Of a DNA stretch of 41,343 nt, positions 15,673 through 25,036 are shown in pieces; position 1 is the first letter of the stretch; each line of letters begins with the position of its first letter. The position numbers and the translations under genes were made by a program. The notes beneath the pieces were generated by a model. That model was not told the origin of the DNA. It searched no databases and worked only from the letters and a program-made list of their open reading frames with translations. Source of the DNA: an uncultured Lachnospiraceae bacterium (GTDB lineage Bacteria; Bacillota; Clostridia; Lachnospirales; Lachnospiraceae); contig CANPZZ010000006.1 of assembly GCA_947589125.1 (NCBI GenBank), positions 1 to 41,343 of the forward strand, in the 5' to 3' direction.

Positions 15673-17550
15673 ATGGAGAAGAAAGACACGGTTTACAGGA
15701 GAGATTCCATGGTATGGAGATACCGGTGGAAGGAAGAGGCCCTGCCCTTCTGCGTCCTGACGGCGTTCGCATTTTTTATCAACGCGGCAGTGCAGATCAG
15801 GGGTCTTTATATGGACGACCTGTATATGTGGTCCTGTTTCGCGGACGGCTCCTTTCTGAATTATGTATTTCCGGTCGGAAGCTCACGCTTCCGCGTACTC
15901 TATAATTTTGTATCCTATCTGGAATATTTTTTTGTGGGAAATCATATCGGATGGTTCGTGCCGGTCAATCTTATCGTTAACGGGGCCATCGCCTATACGA
16001 TTTTTCGTATAGCGAAGTGGCTGTCTGCCAACGGTCTGATCGGCTTCGCATGCGGTATTCTGTATCTGTTGTCGCGTATGTCCTACTATCAGATCGGACA
16101 GGTATACGGGATGATGGAGAGTCTGGCGCTCTGGGCCGCGATCACGATCCTGTACTGTCTGTGCCGGTACCTGAACGGCCTGGAGAATGGGGAGAACAGA
16201 TACTGGATCGCCTGCGGACTGTATTTCGCCAACTGCTTTATCCATGAACGTTATATGGCGCTTCTGCCGCTCTTTTATCTGGTGCTTCTGATGCGGCGTG
16301 AGAAAAATCCGGTCAGATGGGCCGTTCCGGCGGCGCTTTTCGCGCTGGTGCAGGTGATCCGCCTGCTGGCTACCGGTTCTGTGATGCCCGCCGGCACCGG
16401 CGGCACTTATGTGGCGGATACGTTTGATTTTCAGCAGACTCTGGTCTTCCTTTTCCAGCAGATTATGCATCTGTTCGGGATCAATCTGGGCGACGACTGG
16501 CTCTGTCCGAAAACCTGGGAAATGACGGACCGCTGGGTGAAACTGGTGGTGTTGGGACAGATCCTGGCGCTTTTTATGGTAGTGATCCTGTTTATTATGA
16601 AGCTGATCCGAAGCCGTTCTGTGCGGCGGCCGGGAATCAGAAACGCGCTGCTGTTCATTTTCTTTATCGGGTGCTGCATGGTATCGTCCAGTGTGACGAT
16701 CCGGCTGGAGATGCGGTGGGTCTATGTGTCCATGGCGGGAGCGCTGCTTTTCCTGGCTTATATGTGCGGAATCATATCTTACCGCCCGAAGCATGTCAAG
16801 GAGAATTACCAGAGGGATATTCTCCGCCGCTACCGGGGGCTGGCGGCCTGCCTGGGGCTGGTGGGGATCTATACGTTCCTGTCGTTTCTGTCGGAGACGT
16901 ATTACCGGAGCTATTATAACAACCTGTATTTCTGGAATTCTCAGAAGGAATATAATTCCCTGGCGGATGAGACCTGGGGCAAATACGGAGAGGCGATCTT
17001 CGGCAAGAAGATCTATATCCTGAAGAATTCCTACAATATGAGCCGGTTCTACGCGGATACATTTTTCAGAACCTTCGATCCTGAGAGAAAGGCCGAAGGC
17101 ACCGAGGTGATCTTCGTGGACAGCATCCGCGATTTCGGGCAGGTGACCAACAATATGCTCATCCTGCGGGAGGATCCGGCGGCCTGTGCCTATCAGGATA
17201 TCACAGGGATGGTGAGGGAATTAAAATGCGAGTCCATCTATGGTTATTATACGGACGGCTGGATGGATGAAAACGCGAAGATCCGTGTTATGGCCGGAAG
17301 TACCGGGCGGATCGATCTGGAGCTTCTGTATCCCGGCGTAATAAACGGCGGGGAGGCTATGACCATCCGGATGGACGGCGAGGAAACCGCGCAGGTGGAA
17401 ATTGACCAGAATATCCAGTACGTGTCGCTGGAAACGGTGCCGTACAGGACGGTGGAACTGGAGTTTGCGAACAATTTCTATCTGGAAGACGCGCAGGAGC
17501 AGCGCGGCGAGGACCGTTTCTCCCTGATTGTAAATATTACGGCGGACTAG
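15673..17550 (+). CDS. Polytopic membrane protein, probable GT-C type glycosyltransferase
   Basis: This 625-residue protein starts at ATG 15673, 6-10 bases after AGGAGAG; an upstream in-frame ATG lies inside the previous gene. About ten membrane helices fill residues 15-425, followed by an outer C-terminal domain of about 200 residues. An acidic motif (YMDDLYMWS) lies in the first outer loop, where GT-C enzymes that use polyprenyl-phosphate sugars place their catalytic Asp. No named family is recognised. Its position between glycosyltransferases and the similar protein downstream supports a role in adding sugars outside the membrane. An O-unit polymerase is an alternative. Confidence 0.7.
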   Translation: MEKKDTVYRRDSMVWRYRWKEEALPFCVLTAFAFFINAAVQIRGLYMDDLYMWSCFADGSFLNYVFPVGSSRFRVLYNFVSYLEYFFVGNHIGWFVPVNLIVNGAIAYTIFRIAKWLSANGLIGFACGILYLLSRMSYYQIGQVYGMMESLALWAAITILYCLCRYLNGLENGENRYWIACGLYFANCFIHERYMALLPLFYLVLLMRREKNPVRWAVPAALFALVQVIRLLATGSVMPAGTGGTYVADTFDFQQTLVFLFQQIMHLFGINLGDDWLCPKTWEMTDRWVKLVVLGQILALFMVVILFIMKLIRSRSVRRPGIRNALLFIFFIGCCMVSSSVTIRLEMRWVYVSMAGALLFLAYMCGIISYRPKHVKENYQRDILRRYRGLAACLGLVGIYTFLSFLSETYYRSYYNNLYFWNSQKEYNSLADETWGKYGEAIFGKKIYILKNSYNMSRFYADTFFRTFDPERKAEGTEVIFVDSIRDFGQVTNNMLILREDPAACAYQDITGMVRELKCESIYGYYTDGWMDENAKIRVMAGSTGRIDLELLYPGVINGGEAMTIRMDGEETAQVEIDQNIQYVSLETVPYRTVELEFANNFYLEDAQEQRGEDRFSLIVNITAD

Positions 17551-17567
17551 AAAGGATCGCGTGTACT

Positions 17568-19031
17568 ATGAAGGATCGCAGATGGTATTATTTCCTGCCG
17601 CTTGCGGGAACCATATTCGGAATCTGGTATATCCACATCGCTTTCTATGACGTGGTCTATTCCGACTATATCCGTCTGGTGAACAGCTATCTCCCCGATG
17701 TGTGGGACCCGGCCCGGTTCCTGGTGCCGGATGTGCTGACGCGGGTTCCGCTTACTTATCTTGGCCGCATCATCAATACGACGTTTTTCCACTACAGCGT
17801 GACCTTCGATCAGATTATGGGCGTTCTCGGACTGGGGCTTTCCGGCGCGGTGCTGGCGGCTTACTGTATCCGGCGGCGCATAGGGGCTGTGTGGACGGCT
17901 GCGCTGATGGCGGTGGTTTTCAGCCTGAACAAGTGGGAGATGCTGACAAATGGAAGCGGCTGGGTGCATTTCTTTGCTTTTGCCGGGTTCTATTATCACT
18001 ATCTGGTGCTGGACCGGGTCTTGAGCGGGAATGCCCGGCCCCATGACAGGGCGGCGCTTGTCTGGCTTCCGGCGGTGCTGATCCTGGGAGTTGCGGGACA
18101 GTACTGCGCGGCCTACACGGCGGTGCTGCTGGTGGTGTACCTGGCGGTGATCATCCGGACGCGTGTCTTGGGAAATCGCTGGTCCCGCGAATATGCGGGT
18201 TATCTGGCGGCGCTGCTGGTTCCGTTCGGCTGTTACCTCCTGAGCAATTCCTTCGCGGTGGAGGATCATGCGGGTATGCAGGATCTGCCGCTGATTCCGC
18301 AGCTTCTGGACACGCCGATGTATTTTGTGCGTTTTCTGCTGAAATCCCTGTCGTCGACGGTGGCCGGAATCAGTTACGCGGAGAGTCATTTTACAAGCAA
18401 CGCGCCTTATCTGGCGCTGGGGATCCTGGTGGCGGCGGCCTATCTGACGGCCCTGTGGTTCCAGTACCGGTACCGGCTCTGGGAGCGGACGGTACTGCCG
18501 CTGATCCTGATTCTGGCCGGCGGCGCCAATCATCTGCTGGTGATGCTGGCCCGGTGGAGCTTTCTGCGGGAGGATTACGGCATGAGCTCCCGATATGCGC
18601 TGCAGTTTTCGGTGGGAGTACTGGGGATTCTGCTGACGTTCGCGCTGGTGTGGAAGGAGGGGACCGCTGCCCGGAGATCGCCGGATGGTGAAGATGATCT
18701 GTCCGCCGGCAGGATATCGGCCGGAGAGAATGTGTCTGCGGGACGTACTTTCCGCCGGCGTCCGGCATCCTGCGTCCTGGCGGCCGCGTTTGCGGCCATG
18801 TTCCTGATCGGAACCGTCAATGACACGCAGCAGGAGCTGGAGACGGCCCCCTACCGGAAGATCCTCTGTATGGAGCGGGCCGAGATCGCCAGGGACTTCG
18901 AGAACCGCAGCGACGACGAACTGCGGGCGAATTTTGAATACCGCACGTCTCTGCCGGAGAGCGGCCGGGCGGTGCGCGATGCCCTGACCATTCTGAAGGA
19001 AAACGGCTGGAATGTATTTCATGAAGAATAG
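17568..19031 (+). CDS. Polytopic membrane protein, probable GT-C type glycosyltransferase or polymerase
   Basis: This 487-residue protein has about ten membrane helices. The first outer loop contains FYDVVYSDYIRLVNSYLPD, an acidic stretch of the kind seen in GT-C enzymes. A hydrophilic Ser/Ala/Gly/Arg insert with three SAG repeats (about 361-401) interrupts the last membrane segments. The C-terminus is a short charged domain of about 75 residues. The gene starts 17 bases after its neighbour, with AAAGGA as ribosome site. Not a recognised named family; assembly of the surface glycan is inferred from context. Confidence 0.65.
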   Translation: MKDRRWYYFLPLAGTIFGIWYIHIAFYDVVYSDYIRLVNSYLPDVWDPARFLVPDVLTRVPLTYLGRIINTTFFHYSVTFDQIMGVLGLGLSGAVLAAYCIRRRIGAVWTAALMAVVFSLNKWEMLTNGSGWVHFFAFAGFYYHYLVLDRVLSGNARPHDRAALVWLPAVLILGVAGQYCAAYTAVLLVVYLAVIIRTRVLGNRWSREYAGYLAALLVPFGCYLLSNSFAVEDHAGMQDLPLIPQLLDTPMYFVRFLLKSLSSTVAGISYAESHFTSNAPYLALGILVAAAYLTALWFQYRYRLWERTVLPLILILAGGANHLLVMLARWSFLREDYGMSSRYALQFSVGVLGILLTFALVWKEGTAARRSPDGEDDLSAGRISAGENVSAGRTFRRRPASCVLAAAFAAMFLIGTVNDTQQELETAPYRKILCMERAEIARDFENRSDDELRANFEYRTSLPESGRAVRDALTILKENGWNVFHEE

Positions 19032-19088
19032 AAAGCCGGGAAGGAATCTATGCTGCCGGCGGAATGGCGGCGGAACGGAGTGTTTGTT

Positions 19089-20147
19089 ATGATGAATGAA
19101 CTGAAGGAATTCTACAGCGGAAAGAAAGTTCTGGTGACCGGACATACCGGCTTCAAGGGAAGCTGGCTTTGCCGGATCCTGACGGATCTGGGAGCGGAGG
19201 TGACCGGCTATGCTCTTGAACCGACGACAGATCCGGCATTATTTGACATCGCGGCGATCGGCGATGATATCCGCAGCGTGTATGGAAATGTGCGGGATTT
19301 TAAGCATTTAAAGCAGGTGTTTGATGAGGCGCAGCCGGAGATCGTCTTCCACCTGGCGGCCCAGCCCATTGTGCGGGCCTCCTATGAGCAGCCAGCCTAC
19401 ACCTATGAGACCAATGTGATGGGGACGGTCAATGTGCTGGAGTGTGTGCGTCTGTGTCCGTCGGTCCAGTCGTTTCTGAATGTGACCACTGATAAGGTGT
19501 ATAAGAATATCGAGGCTGATTACGGCTACCGGGAGGATGATCCTCTGGACGGCTATGATCCCTATTCCAATTCCAAGTCCTGCTCGGAACTGGTCACCCA
19601 CAGCTATGCCAGATCATTTTTCAGTGACGGCCACTGCGCTGTTTCCACGGCCCGTGCCGGCAATGTGATCGGCGGCGGCGATTTTTCCCGCGACCGGATC
19701 ATTCCGGACTGCGTGCGCGCGGCGGCAGCCGGAGAGCAGATCATCGTGCGGAATCCCCATTCCATCCGGCCCTATCAGCATGTGCTGGAGCCGCTGGGCG
19801 CGTATCTGCTGATCGCCATGCGGCAGCATGAAGACCGGGCGTATGCCGGATATTATAACGTAGGCCCCGATGATGAGGACTGCGCGGCCACCGGGGAGCT
19901 GGCGGATCTGTTCTGCCGGGCCTGGGGAGCTGGCGCATCCTGGGCGGACCGGTCGGATGGCGGACCCCATGAGGCGAAGCTTCTGAAGCTTAACTGCGAT
20001 AAGCTCAAGACGGTTTTCGGCTGGCAGCCGCGGCTCCATGTGGACGAGGCGGTGGCCTGGACTGTGGAATGGACGAAGGCGTGGCTTGACGGCGCGGAGA
20101 TGAAGAACGTAATGGATGAGCAGATCCAGAGATTTTTCGCCTCCTGA
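19089..20147 (+). CDS. rfbG: CDP-glucose 4,6-dehydratase
   Basis: This 352-residue extended short-chain dehydrogenase converts CDP-glucose to CDP-4-keto-6-deoxyglucose with bound NAD+. It has the nucleotide-binding GHTGFKGSW (18-26), which is diagnostic of the RfbG group, TTDK (133-136) and the catalytic Tyr/Lys pair in PYSNSK (Y159, K163). Start ATG 19089 follows a GGAG at 19077-19080. The next gene is rfbH, the usual partner. The cytidylyltransferase rfbF that makes CDP-glucose is not in the window, so substrate supply must come from elsewhere. Alternatively, this enzyme may use another CDP-sugar. Confidence 0.88.
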   Translation: MMNELKEFYSGKKVLVTGHTGFKGSWLCRILTDLGAEVTGYALEPTTDPALFDIAAIGDDIRSVYGNVRDFKHLKQVFDEAQPEIVFHLAAQPIVRASYEQPAYTYETNVMGTVNVLECVRLCPSVQSFLNVTTDKVYKNIEADYGYREDDPLDGYDPYSNSKSCSELVTHSYARSFFSDGHCAVSTARAGNVIGGGDFSRDRIIPDCVRAAAAGEQIIVRNPHSIRPYQHVLEPLGAYLLIAMRQHEDRAYAGYYNVGPDDEDCAATGELADLFCRAWGAGASWADRSDGGPHEAKLLKLNCDKLKTVFGWQPRLHVDEAVAWTVEWTKAWLDGAEMKNVMDEQIQRFFAS

Positions 20148-20226
20148 GAGATGCGCGGATCCGAGGATTTTTGCCTCCGGACAGTTTCATTTGCCGGATT
20201 ATACAGCGACAGAAAGGATAAGACCT

Positions 20227-21570
20227 ATGTTTGAGAATAAGACCGAAGCGCAGGCGCGTGCCGAGATCCTGGAGATGGTCGGCGAATACTGCGACCGTTT
20301 CCACACGAAAAAGCCTTATGAGGAAGGAGACCGGATCCCTTACGCGTCCCGCGTATATGACCGGGCGGAGATGACGAATCTGGTGGACAGCTCCCTGGAG
20401 TTCTGGCTGACGTCCGGGCGCTATACGGAAGAATTTGAGAAGAAGCTGGCCGGATATCTGGGCGTGCGCTGCTGCAGCCTGGTCAATTCCGGTTCCTCCG
20501 CCAATCTCCTGGCGTTTATGGCGCTGACCTCCCCGCTTCTGGGAGTGCGTCAGGTGAAGCCGGGTCATGAGATGATCACGGTGGCCGCCGGATTCCCGAC
20601 CACGGTGACGCCGGCGATCCAGTACGGCGTGAAGCCGGTGTTTGTGGATGTCACGATTCCTCAGTATAATATCGATGTTTCCCGGCTGGAGGAGGCGTAT
20701 TCAGAGGACACCCGCGTGGTCATGATCGCCCACACCCTGGGCAATCCGTTCGACCTGGCGGCTGTGAAATCCTTCTGTGACCGCCACGGGCTGTGGCTGA
20801 TCGAGGACAACTGCGACGCTCTGGGGAGCCGCTATACGCTGAACGGAGAGGAGCATTTTACGGGAACCGTCGGCGACATCGGAACATCCAGCTTCTATCC
20901 GCCCCATCATATGACCATGGGCGAAGGCGGCGCGGTCTATACCGATAATCCGCTTCTCAACCGGATCATCCGGTCCCTGCGAGACTGGGGCCGCGACTGC
21001 TCCTGCCCGCCGGGCCGCGACAATCTCTGCGGCCACCGGTTCGACAGGCAGTACGGGGAACTGCCCGCGGGCTACGACCACAAATACGTATATTCCCATT
21101 TCGGATATAATCTGAAGGCGACGGATATGCAGGCCGCCATCGGATGCGCCCAGCTGGACAAGTTTCCTTCCTTTGCAGAGCGGAGAAGGCATAATTTCGC
21201 CAGGCTTTACGAGGGGCTTAAGGGCACGGAGGACAGGCTGATCCTTCCCGAAGCGCAGGCGGATTCCCGGCCAAGCTGGTTCGGATTTCTGATCACCTGC
21301 AGGGAAGGTGTGGACCGGACCGCGGTGGTGCGCTATCTGGAGGAGAAAGGCGTTCAGACCCGGATGCTATTCGCCGGCAACCTGACGAGGCATCCCTGCT
21401 TCGATCAGATGCGGTCGGAGGGTACGGGCTTTCGGATCGTCGGGAGCCTGGAGAATACGGACCGGATCATGCGTGATACCTTCTGGGTCGGTTTGTATCC
21501 GGGAATGACGGACGAGATGATCGATTATATGGCCCGCACGATCCGCGAGGCGGTGGGGGCGGAAGGCTGA
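20227..21570 (+). CDS. rfbH: CDP-4-keto-6-deoxyglucose 3-dehydrase (E1)
   Basis: This 447-residue protein of the DegT/DnrJ/EryC1 fold uses pyridoxamine phosphate and a [2Fe-2S] cluster to remove the C3 hydroxyl, the entry to 3,6-dideoxyhexoses. The normal PLP lysine is replaced by histidine in SFYPPHHMTMGEGG (H227), as in the characterised E1. The cluster cysteines are C196, C258, C260 and C268, with the family C-x-C-x7-C spacing at the end. The first gap is 61 residues, 4 more than the published pattern as I recall it. ATG 20227 has a GAAAGGA site. The E3 reductase that reloads the cluster and the final ketoreductase are not in the window. Confidence 0.9.
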   Translation: MFENKTEAQARAEILEMVGEYCDRFHTKKPYEEGDRIPYASRVYDRAEMTNLVDSSLEFWLTSGRYTEEFEKKLAGYLGVRCCSLVNSGSSANLLAFMALTSPLLGVRQVKPGHEMITVAAGFPTTVTPAIQYGVKPVFVDVTIPQYNIDVSRLEEAYSEDTRVVMIAHTLGNPFDLAAVKSFCDRHGLWLIEDNCDALGSRYTLNGEEHFTGTVGDIGTSSFYPPHHMTMGEGGAVYTDNPLLNRIIRSLRDWGRDCSCPPGRDNLCGHRFDRQYGELPAGYDHKYVYSHFGYNLKATDMQAAIGCAQLDKFPSFAERRRHNFARLYEGLKGTEDRLILPEAQADSRPSWFGFLITCREGVDRTAVVRYLEEKGVQTRMLFAGNLTRHPCFDQMRSEGTGFRIVGSLENTDRIMRDTFWVGLYPGMTDEMIDYMARTIREAVGAEG

Positions 21571-21597
21571 GAAGGAAAAGACCGGGAGGTACTGCTC

Positions 21598-22461
21598 ATG
21601 GACAATAAAGAAGCGGCGGAACAGCAGGATTACGGCCTTGCGGAAGTTCATCGTGCCAGCCTGAGCATTTTGAAGGAGATCGACCGGATCTGCCGCAAAT
21701 ACAACATTCAGTATATGATGGATTCGGGAACGCTTCTTGGCGCCGTGCGCCACGGCGGTTTCATACCGTGGGACGACGACGCGGATGTGGCGTTCACCAG
21801 GGATCAGTATGAGGCGTTTGCGAAGGTGGTTCAGAAGGAGCTGCCGGCGCAGATGCGTTTCCTGACTCCGGAGGAACTGGGGGCCGGGAATAAATTTTAT
21901 GATTTCACGCCGCGGATCGTGTATCTGAACAGCAGAACCCACGCCGATACGGAAGAGATGCAGTATTATGACGGCAAACTGAACCATCTCTGGGTGGACC
22001 TGTTTATCCTGGATGAGCTTCCGGAGAGAAAATGGGCTGCCAATTGGGCGAAGCTTCTTCAGGTGCTGGTCTATGGCCTGGCTATGGGACACAGACATCG
22101 TCTGGATTTCGGTAAATACGGCCCTGCCGGCAGGGCCGCGGTCGGGCTGCTTTCCGGAATAGGCCGGCTGATTCCCATGAAAACGATCCTCAGGCTGCAG
22201 CGCAAGGCCGCTGTGAAGGATAAAAAAGGCAGAAGCCGTCTGCTGTTCTACAGTAATTACCAGCCGGATTATCTCTATGTGACAGTGGAAAAGGACTGGA
22301 GCGGCGAGGCGGTGGATATGCCGTTTGAGGACACAGTGCTGATGGCGCCGAAGAACTGGGATCAGGTTCTGAAGCAGGTTTACGGAGATTATATGACACC
22401 CCCGCCGCCGGAGAAACGGGCTCCGGCACATTCGGACGGCTGGATGTCCATATTTGGATAA
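21598..22461 (+). CDS. LicD family phosphotransferase
   Basis: This 287-residue LicD/nucleotidyltransferase-fold protein has the family signature MDSGTLLGAVRHGGFIPWDD with the acidic triad DDDAD at about 59-63. LicD proteins transfer phosphocholine (or other phospho-alcohols) from CDP-activated donors to cell-surface glycans such as teichoic acids. GGAGGT precedes the ATG. Position inside the glycan cluster supports decoration of the same polymer. No choline kinase or cytidylyltransferase (LicA/LicC) is nearby, so the transferred group is uncertain. Confidence 0.87.
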   Translation: MDNKEAAEQQDYGLAEVHRASLSILKEIDRICRKYNIQYMMDSGTLLGAVRHGGFIPWDDDADVAFTRDQYEAFAKVVQKELPAQMRFLTPEELGAGNKFYDFTPRIVYLNSRTHADTEEMQYYDGKLNHLWVDLFILDELPERKWAANWAKLLQVLVYGLAMGHRHRLDFGKYGPAGRAAVGLLSGIGRLIPMKTILRLQRKAAVKDKKGRSRLLFYSNYQPDYLYVTVEKDWSGEAVDMPFEDTVLMAPKNWDQVLKQVYGDYMTPPPPEKRAPAHSDGWMSIFG

Positions 22462-22490
22462 AGAACGGATACGCGGGCGAGGAGGCTGAA

Positions 22491-25016
22491 ATGAGAGGAC
22501 TTTCACGCAGGGAGAAAGGCATATGGTCGGTAATGGCTGTCGTGGTGTTTGCGGCGACGGCCTATTCCGTCTATAGGACCATCATTAACGGCGTGTATGC
22601 CTGGCACATTGTTCAGCCGGAGTATGCCGGGATGCTGGCGGAACTGGCGGTTCTGTTTGTCCTGTATGTCCTGATCGGGCGGTTTGTAAATGATATGCGG
22701 TTTAAGACGGCCGGGATGGCCGCGGTGACAGCCGCGTTTTTATGGATTCATGTGGTGCTGCTTCCGGTGCTGGTATCCGGACTGTATCTGCTCTATATCT
22801 GCATGGCGGGGGAGCGGATCCGAAGGTGGCTGCGGGGAGGAAAGTCCCTGCGGGACGGCCGCGGCGGCCGGTCCGGGAAACCGCGGGGAGAAGCGGCCGC
22901 GGAGAATGGAGCGCCGGATGCGGGTGCGCCGGCTGATGCCGGGAGGAATTTCCTGGTCGGGAGTCTGGCGGTGATCTGCATGTTCTGCGTCATGTCCGCG
23001 GCGGGGATCGGATCGATCCCGCAGATGTGCGCGGCGGTGGCGGCAACGGCGGTTCTGATGTTATTGGGGGACATCCTGCGTCGGGAACTGCCCTATCCCG
23101 TGCGGTTCGTGAAACAGTTTCTGCATGGACTGTCTGGAGGAGGATATCCGGTTTCCGGGTGGCCGAAAGGAACAGGATCGCCCATGGGGCAATGGTCTGT
23201 CTCCATGACCCTCGGCGCTGCCTTTGTGCTGGTCATGTTCTGCCTTCAGGCTGGGCGGATGAATATCGCTGTGGACTATGATACCATGTGGTACGGTTCC
23301 AGAGCGGCTTATATCTTAAACAACGGCAGGGGAATCTACGAGAATTTAGGAACCGTCAGCGTGGTCTACACTTATTCCAAAGGGTGGGAGACGCTTATGC
23401 TTCCGCTGGTTCCGCTGCCGTCTTACAGCTTTCTGACGGCGTCTAACTGGTGGCTGGCGGCGGGTTGCCTGGCAGTATCCTTCAGCATAGCGGAATATTT
23501 CATGAACCGGCGGCTGGCGGCGATGCTGGCGGTATTTCTGTCGTCGCTGCCCTGCATTATGAACATGACCGTGACATGCAAGACGGATATTGCCACGCTT
23601 CTGGTGCAGCTTTTGATGATCCGGGAGATTCTGCGGTATATCGCGCCGGAGACGGTTGACATACAGGAAACAGCCGGTGCGTCGGAGCCGCGGCCTCGTC
23701 AGGCCGGGCAGACGGCGCGGGTCCATGCGGCTTCGTCAGGCCGGCCGGCCCGGCCGGCGTTCCGGGACAGCATCCCCCTCTGGTACAGCCTGGCGGCCTT
23801 TTTGCTAAGCTGGACGTTCAAGCCGACGGCGCTGATATTTTCCACGGCGGTCTTCGGCATGAGTTTTCTGTATCTGGTGTTTACACGCAGTTTTTCGCTT
23901 CGCGTCCGCAGGGGGGATCGGCTGGAAGCGGCCGGCAACACAGTGCTGGCGGTCTGTGAACTGATCGGTATCTGGGGCAGGACATGGCTGCTCACCGGCC
24001 TTCCGGTGACATCCGTGTTCTCATCCATCCTGGTCCGGCTGGGATTTTCCATGAAATACCCTTACAGGTCGAAATCGGTGCTGGACACCTCGAGTTCCTT
24101 AAGCTTTTCCGGGAAGATCGGTCGTCTGGCGGAGAGACTGTACGGTATATTCCTGGATCCCGGCGTTTCGCAGGATCTGAACCATGTAATCATTGCCTGG
24201 GGAGGTTTGACGGCCTGGGTTGTTCTGTGGCTTGCTGTTCTGTGGCTGTTTCTGGCGAAAAAGCGCAGGGGCAGTACGGAGCGGCGCCTGGATAGCTGGT
24301 TTCATACCGTGTTCTGGCCGTTCCTTGCGGTGAATCTGGTCTGCCTTTTCGTGCTGGGGCAGGTGGACGGCAATTATTTTATGCTGCTGTATGTGCTTCT
24401 GCTGCTGGGCGGTCTGCGGCTCCTGGCGCGTCTTGGGCGGACCCGGATGCGGCGGGCGCTGGCCGGACTTCTGGTGCCGGTCATGGCCTTTTCGGCGGTA
24501 TTTTCCAGCTTATCCAACTGGTCGTGGAGTCTGGGACTGTCGCCGGTGAACATTATAAACCGCGGATATTACGATCATCGGGAACTGCGGCGGGCGGAAC
24601 TGGCTTCCGAAGGAAATGGGACTATCTGGGAGATCCTGGCGCAGGATCCCAGAAACCGTGCGATCATAGCGGGACATCATCCGGAGGATCTGGCATTTCC
24701 CTGCTGCTCCCAGTCTTATACGGACCTGGCGGGAGGCGACGGCAATCGGGAGATCGGTTTGGAAACGGCAAATTTCGTGGATTATATGACATTCGCGAAG
24801 ACAGACTATGTATATATCAACGCGGACTGGGTTGCTGATCGGACAGGCGTCTGGCAGTTAATGTATGAACTTATTGAATACGGATATCTGGTCCCGATCC
24901 ATTACGAAGAGGACAATATGCTGGCGGAGGTTTGTCTGGACGGCCGGCAGACCGACGAGTCGGAGGCTTTGTCGGGGCGTTTTATGGACTGGAGATATCA
25001 GTGCCTCGGTTTTTAA
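22491..25016 (+). CDS. Large polytopic membrane protein, probable GT-C glycosyltransferase
   Basis: This 841-residue protein has about 12-14 membrane helices. The motif DYDTMWYGSRAAYILNNGRG (near residue 263) sits in an outer loop and resembles the catalytic first-loop Asp region of GT-C/PMT-like enzymes that use lipid-linked sugars. The C-terminal 150 residues are soluble. Two low-complexity inserts break the protein, an Arg/Gly/Ala-rich one at about 112-153 and a Pro/Arg/Ala-rich one at about 390-425. GAGGAGG precedes the ATG. It directly precedes a GtrB-like gene that would make the lipid-linked donor, a common pairing. Confidence 0.68.
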   Translation: MRGLSRREKGIWSVMAVVVFAATAYSVYRTIINGVYAWHIVQPEYAGMLAELAVLFVLYVLIGRFVNDMRFKTAGMAAVTAAFLWIHVVLLPVLVSGLYLLYICMAGERIRRWLRGGKSLRDGRGGRSGKPRGEAAAENGAPDAGAPADAGRNFLVGSLAVICMFCVMSAAGIGSIPQMCAAVAATAVLMLLGDILRRELPYPVRFVKQFLHGLSGGGYPVSGWPKGTGSPMGQWSVSMTLGAAFVLVMFCLQAGRMNIAVDYDTMWYGSRAAYILNNGRGIYENLGTVSVVYTYSKGWETLMLPLVPLPSYSFLTASNWWLAAGCLAVSFSIAEYFMNRRLAAMLAVFLSSLPCIMNMTVTCKTDIATLLVQLLMIREILRYIAPETVDIQETAGASEPRPRQAGQTARVHAASSGRPARPAFRDSIPLWYSLAAFLLSWTFKPTALIFSTAVFGMSFLYLVFTRSFSLRVRRGDRLEAAGNTVLAVCELIGIWGRTWLLTGLPVTSVFSSILVRLGFSMKYPYRSKSVLDTSSSLSFSGKIGRLAERLYGIFLDPGVSQDLNHVIIAWGGLTAWVVLWLAVLWLFLAKKRRGSTERRLDSWFHTVFWPFLAVNLVCLFVLGQVDGNYFMLLYVLLLLGGLRLLARLGRTRMRRALAGLLVPVMAFSAVFSSLSNWSWSLGLSPVNIINRGYYDHRELRRAELASEGNGTIWEILAQDPRNRAIIAGHHPEDLAFPCCSQSYTDLAGGDGNREIGLETANFVDYMTFAKTDYVYINADWVADRTGVWQLMYELIEYGYLVPIHYEEDNMLAEVCLDGRQTDESEALSGRFMDWRYQCLGF

Positions 25017-25036
25017 GAAAGCGAGAGGAAAGCAGA

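Noticed and set aside
17547-19145. 532-codon open frame on the - strand
   Set aside because: It is the antisense shadow of the 487-residue membrane protein. It is Arg/Gln/His-rich with no recognisable domain, while the + strand frame has helices and a ribosome site.
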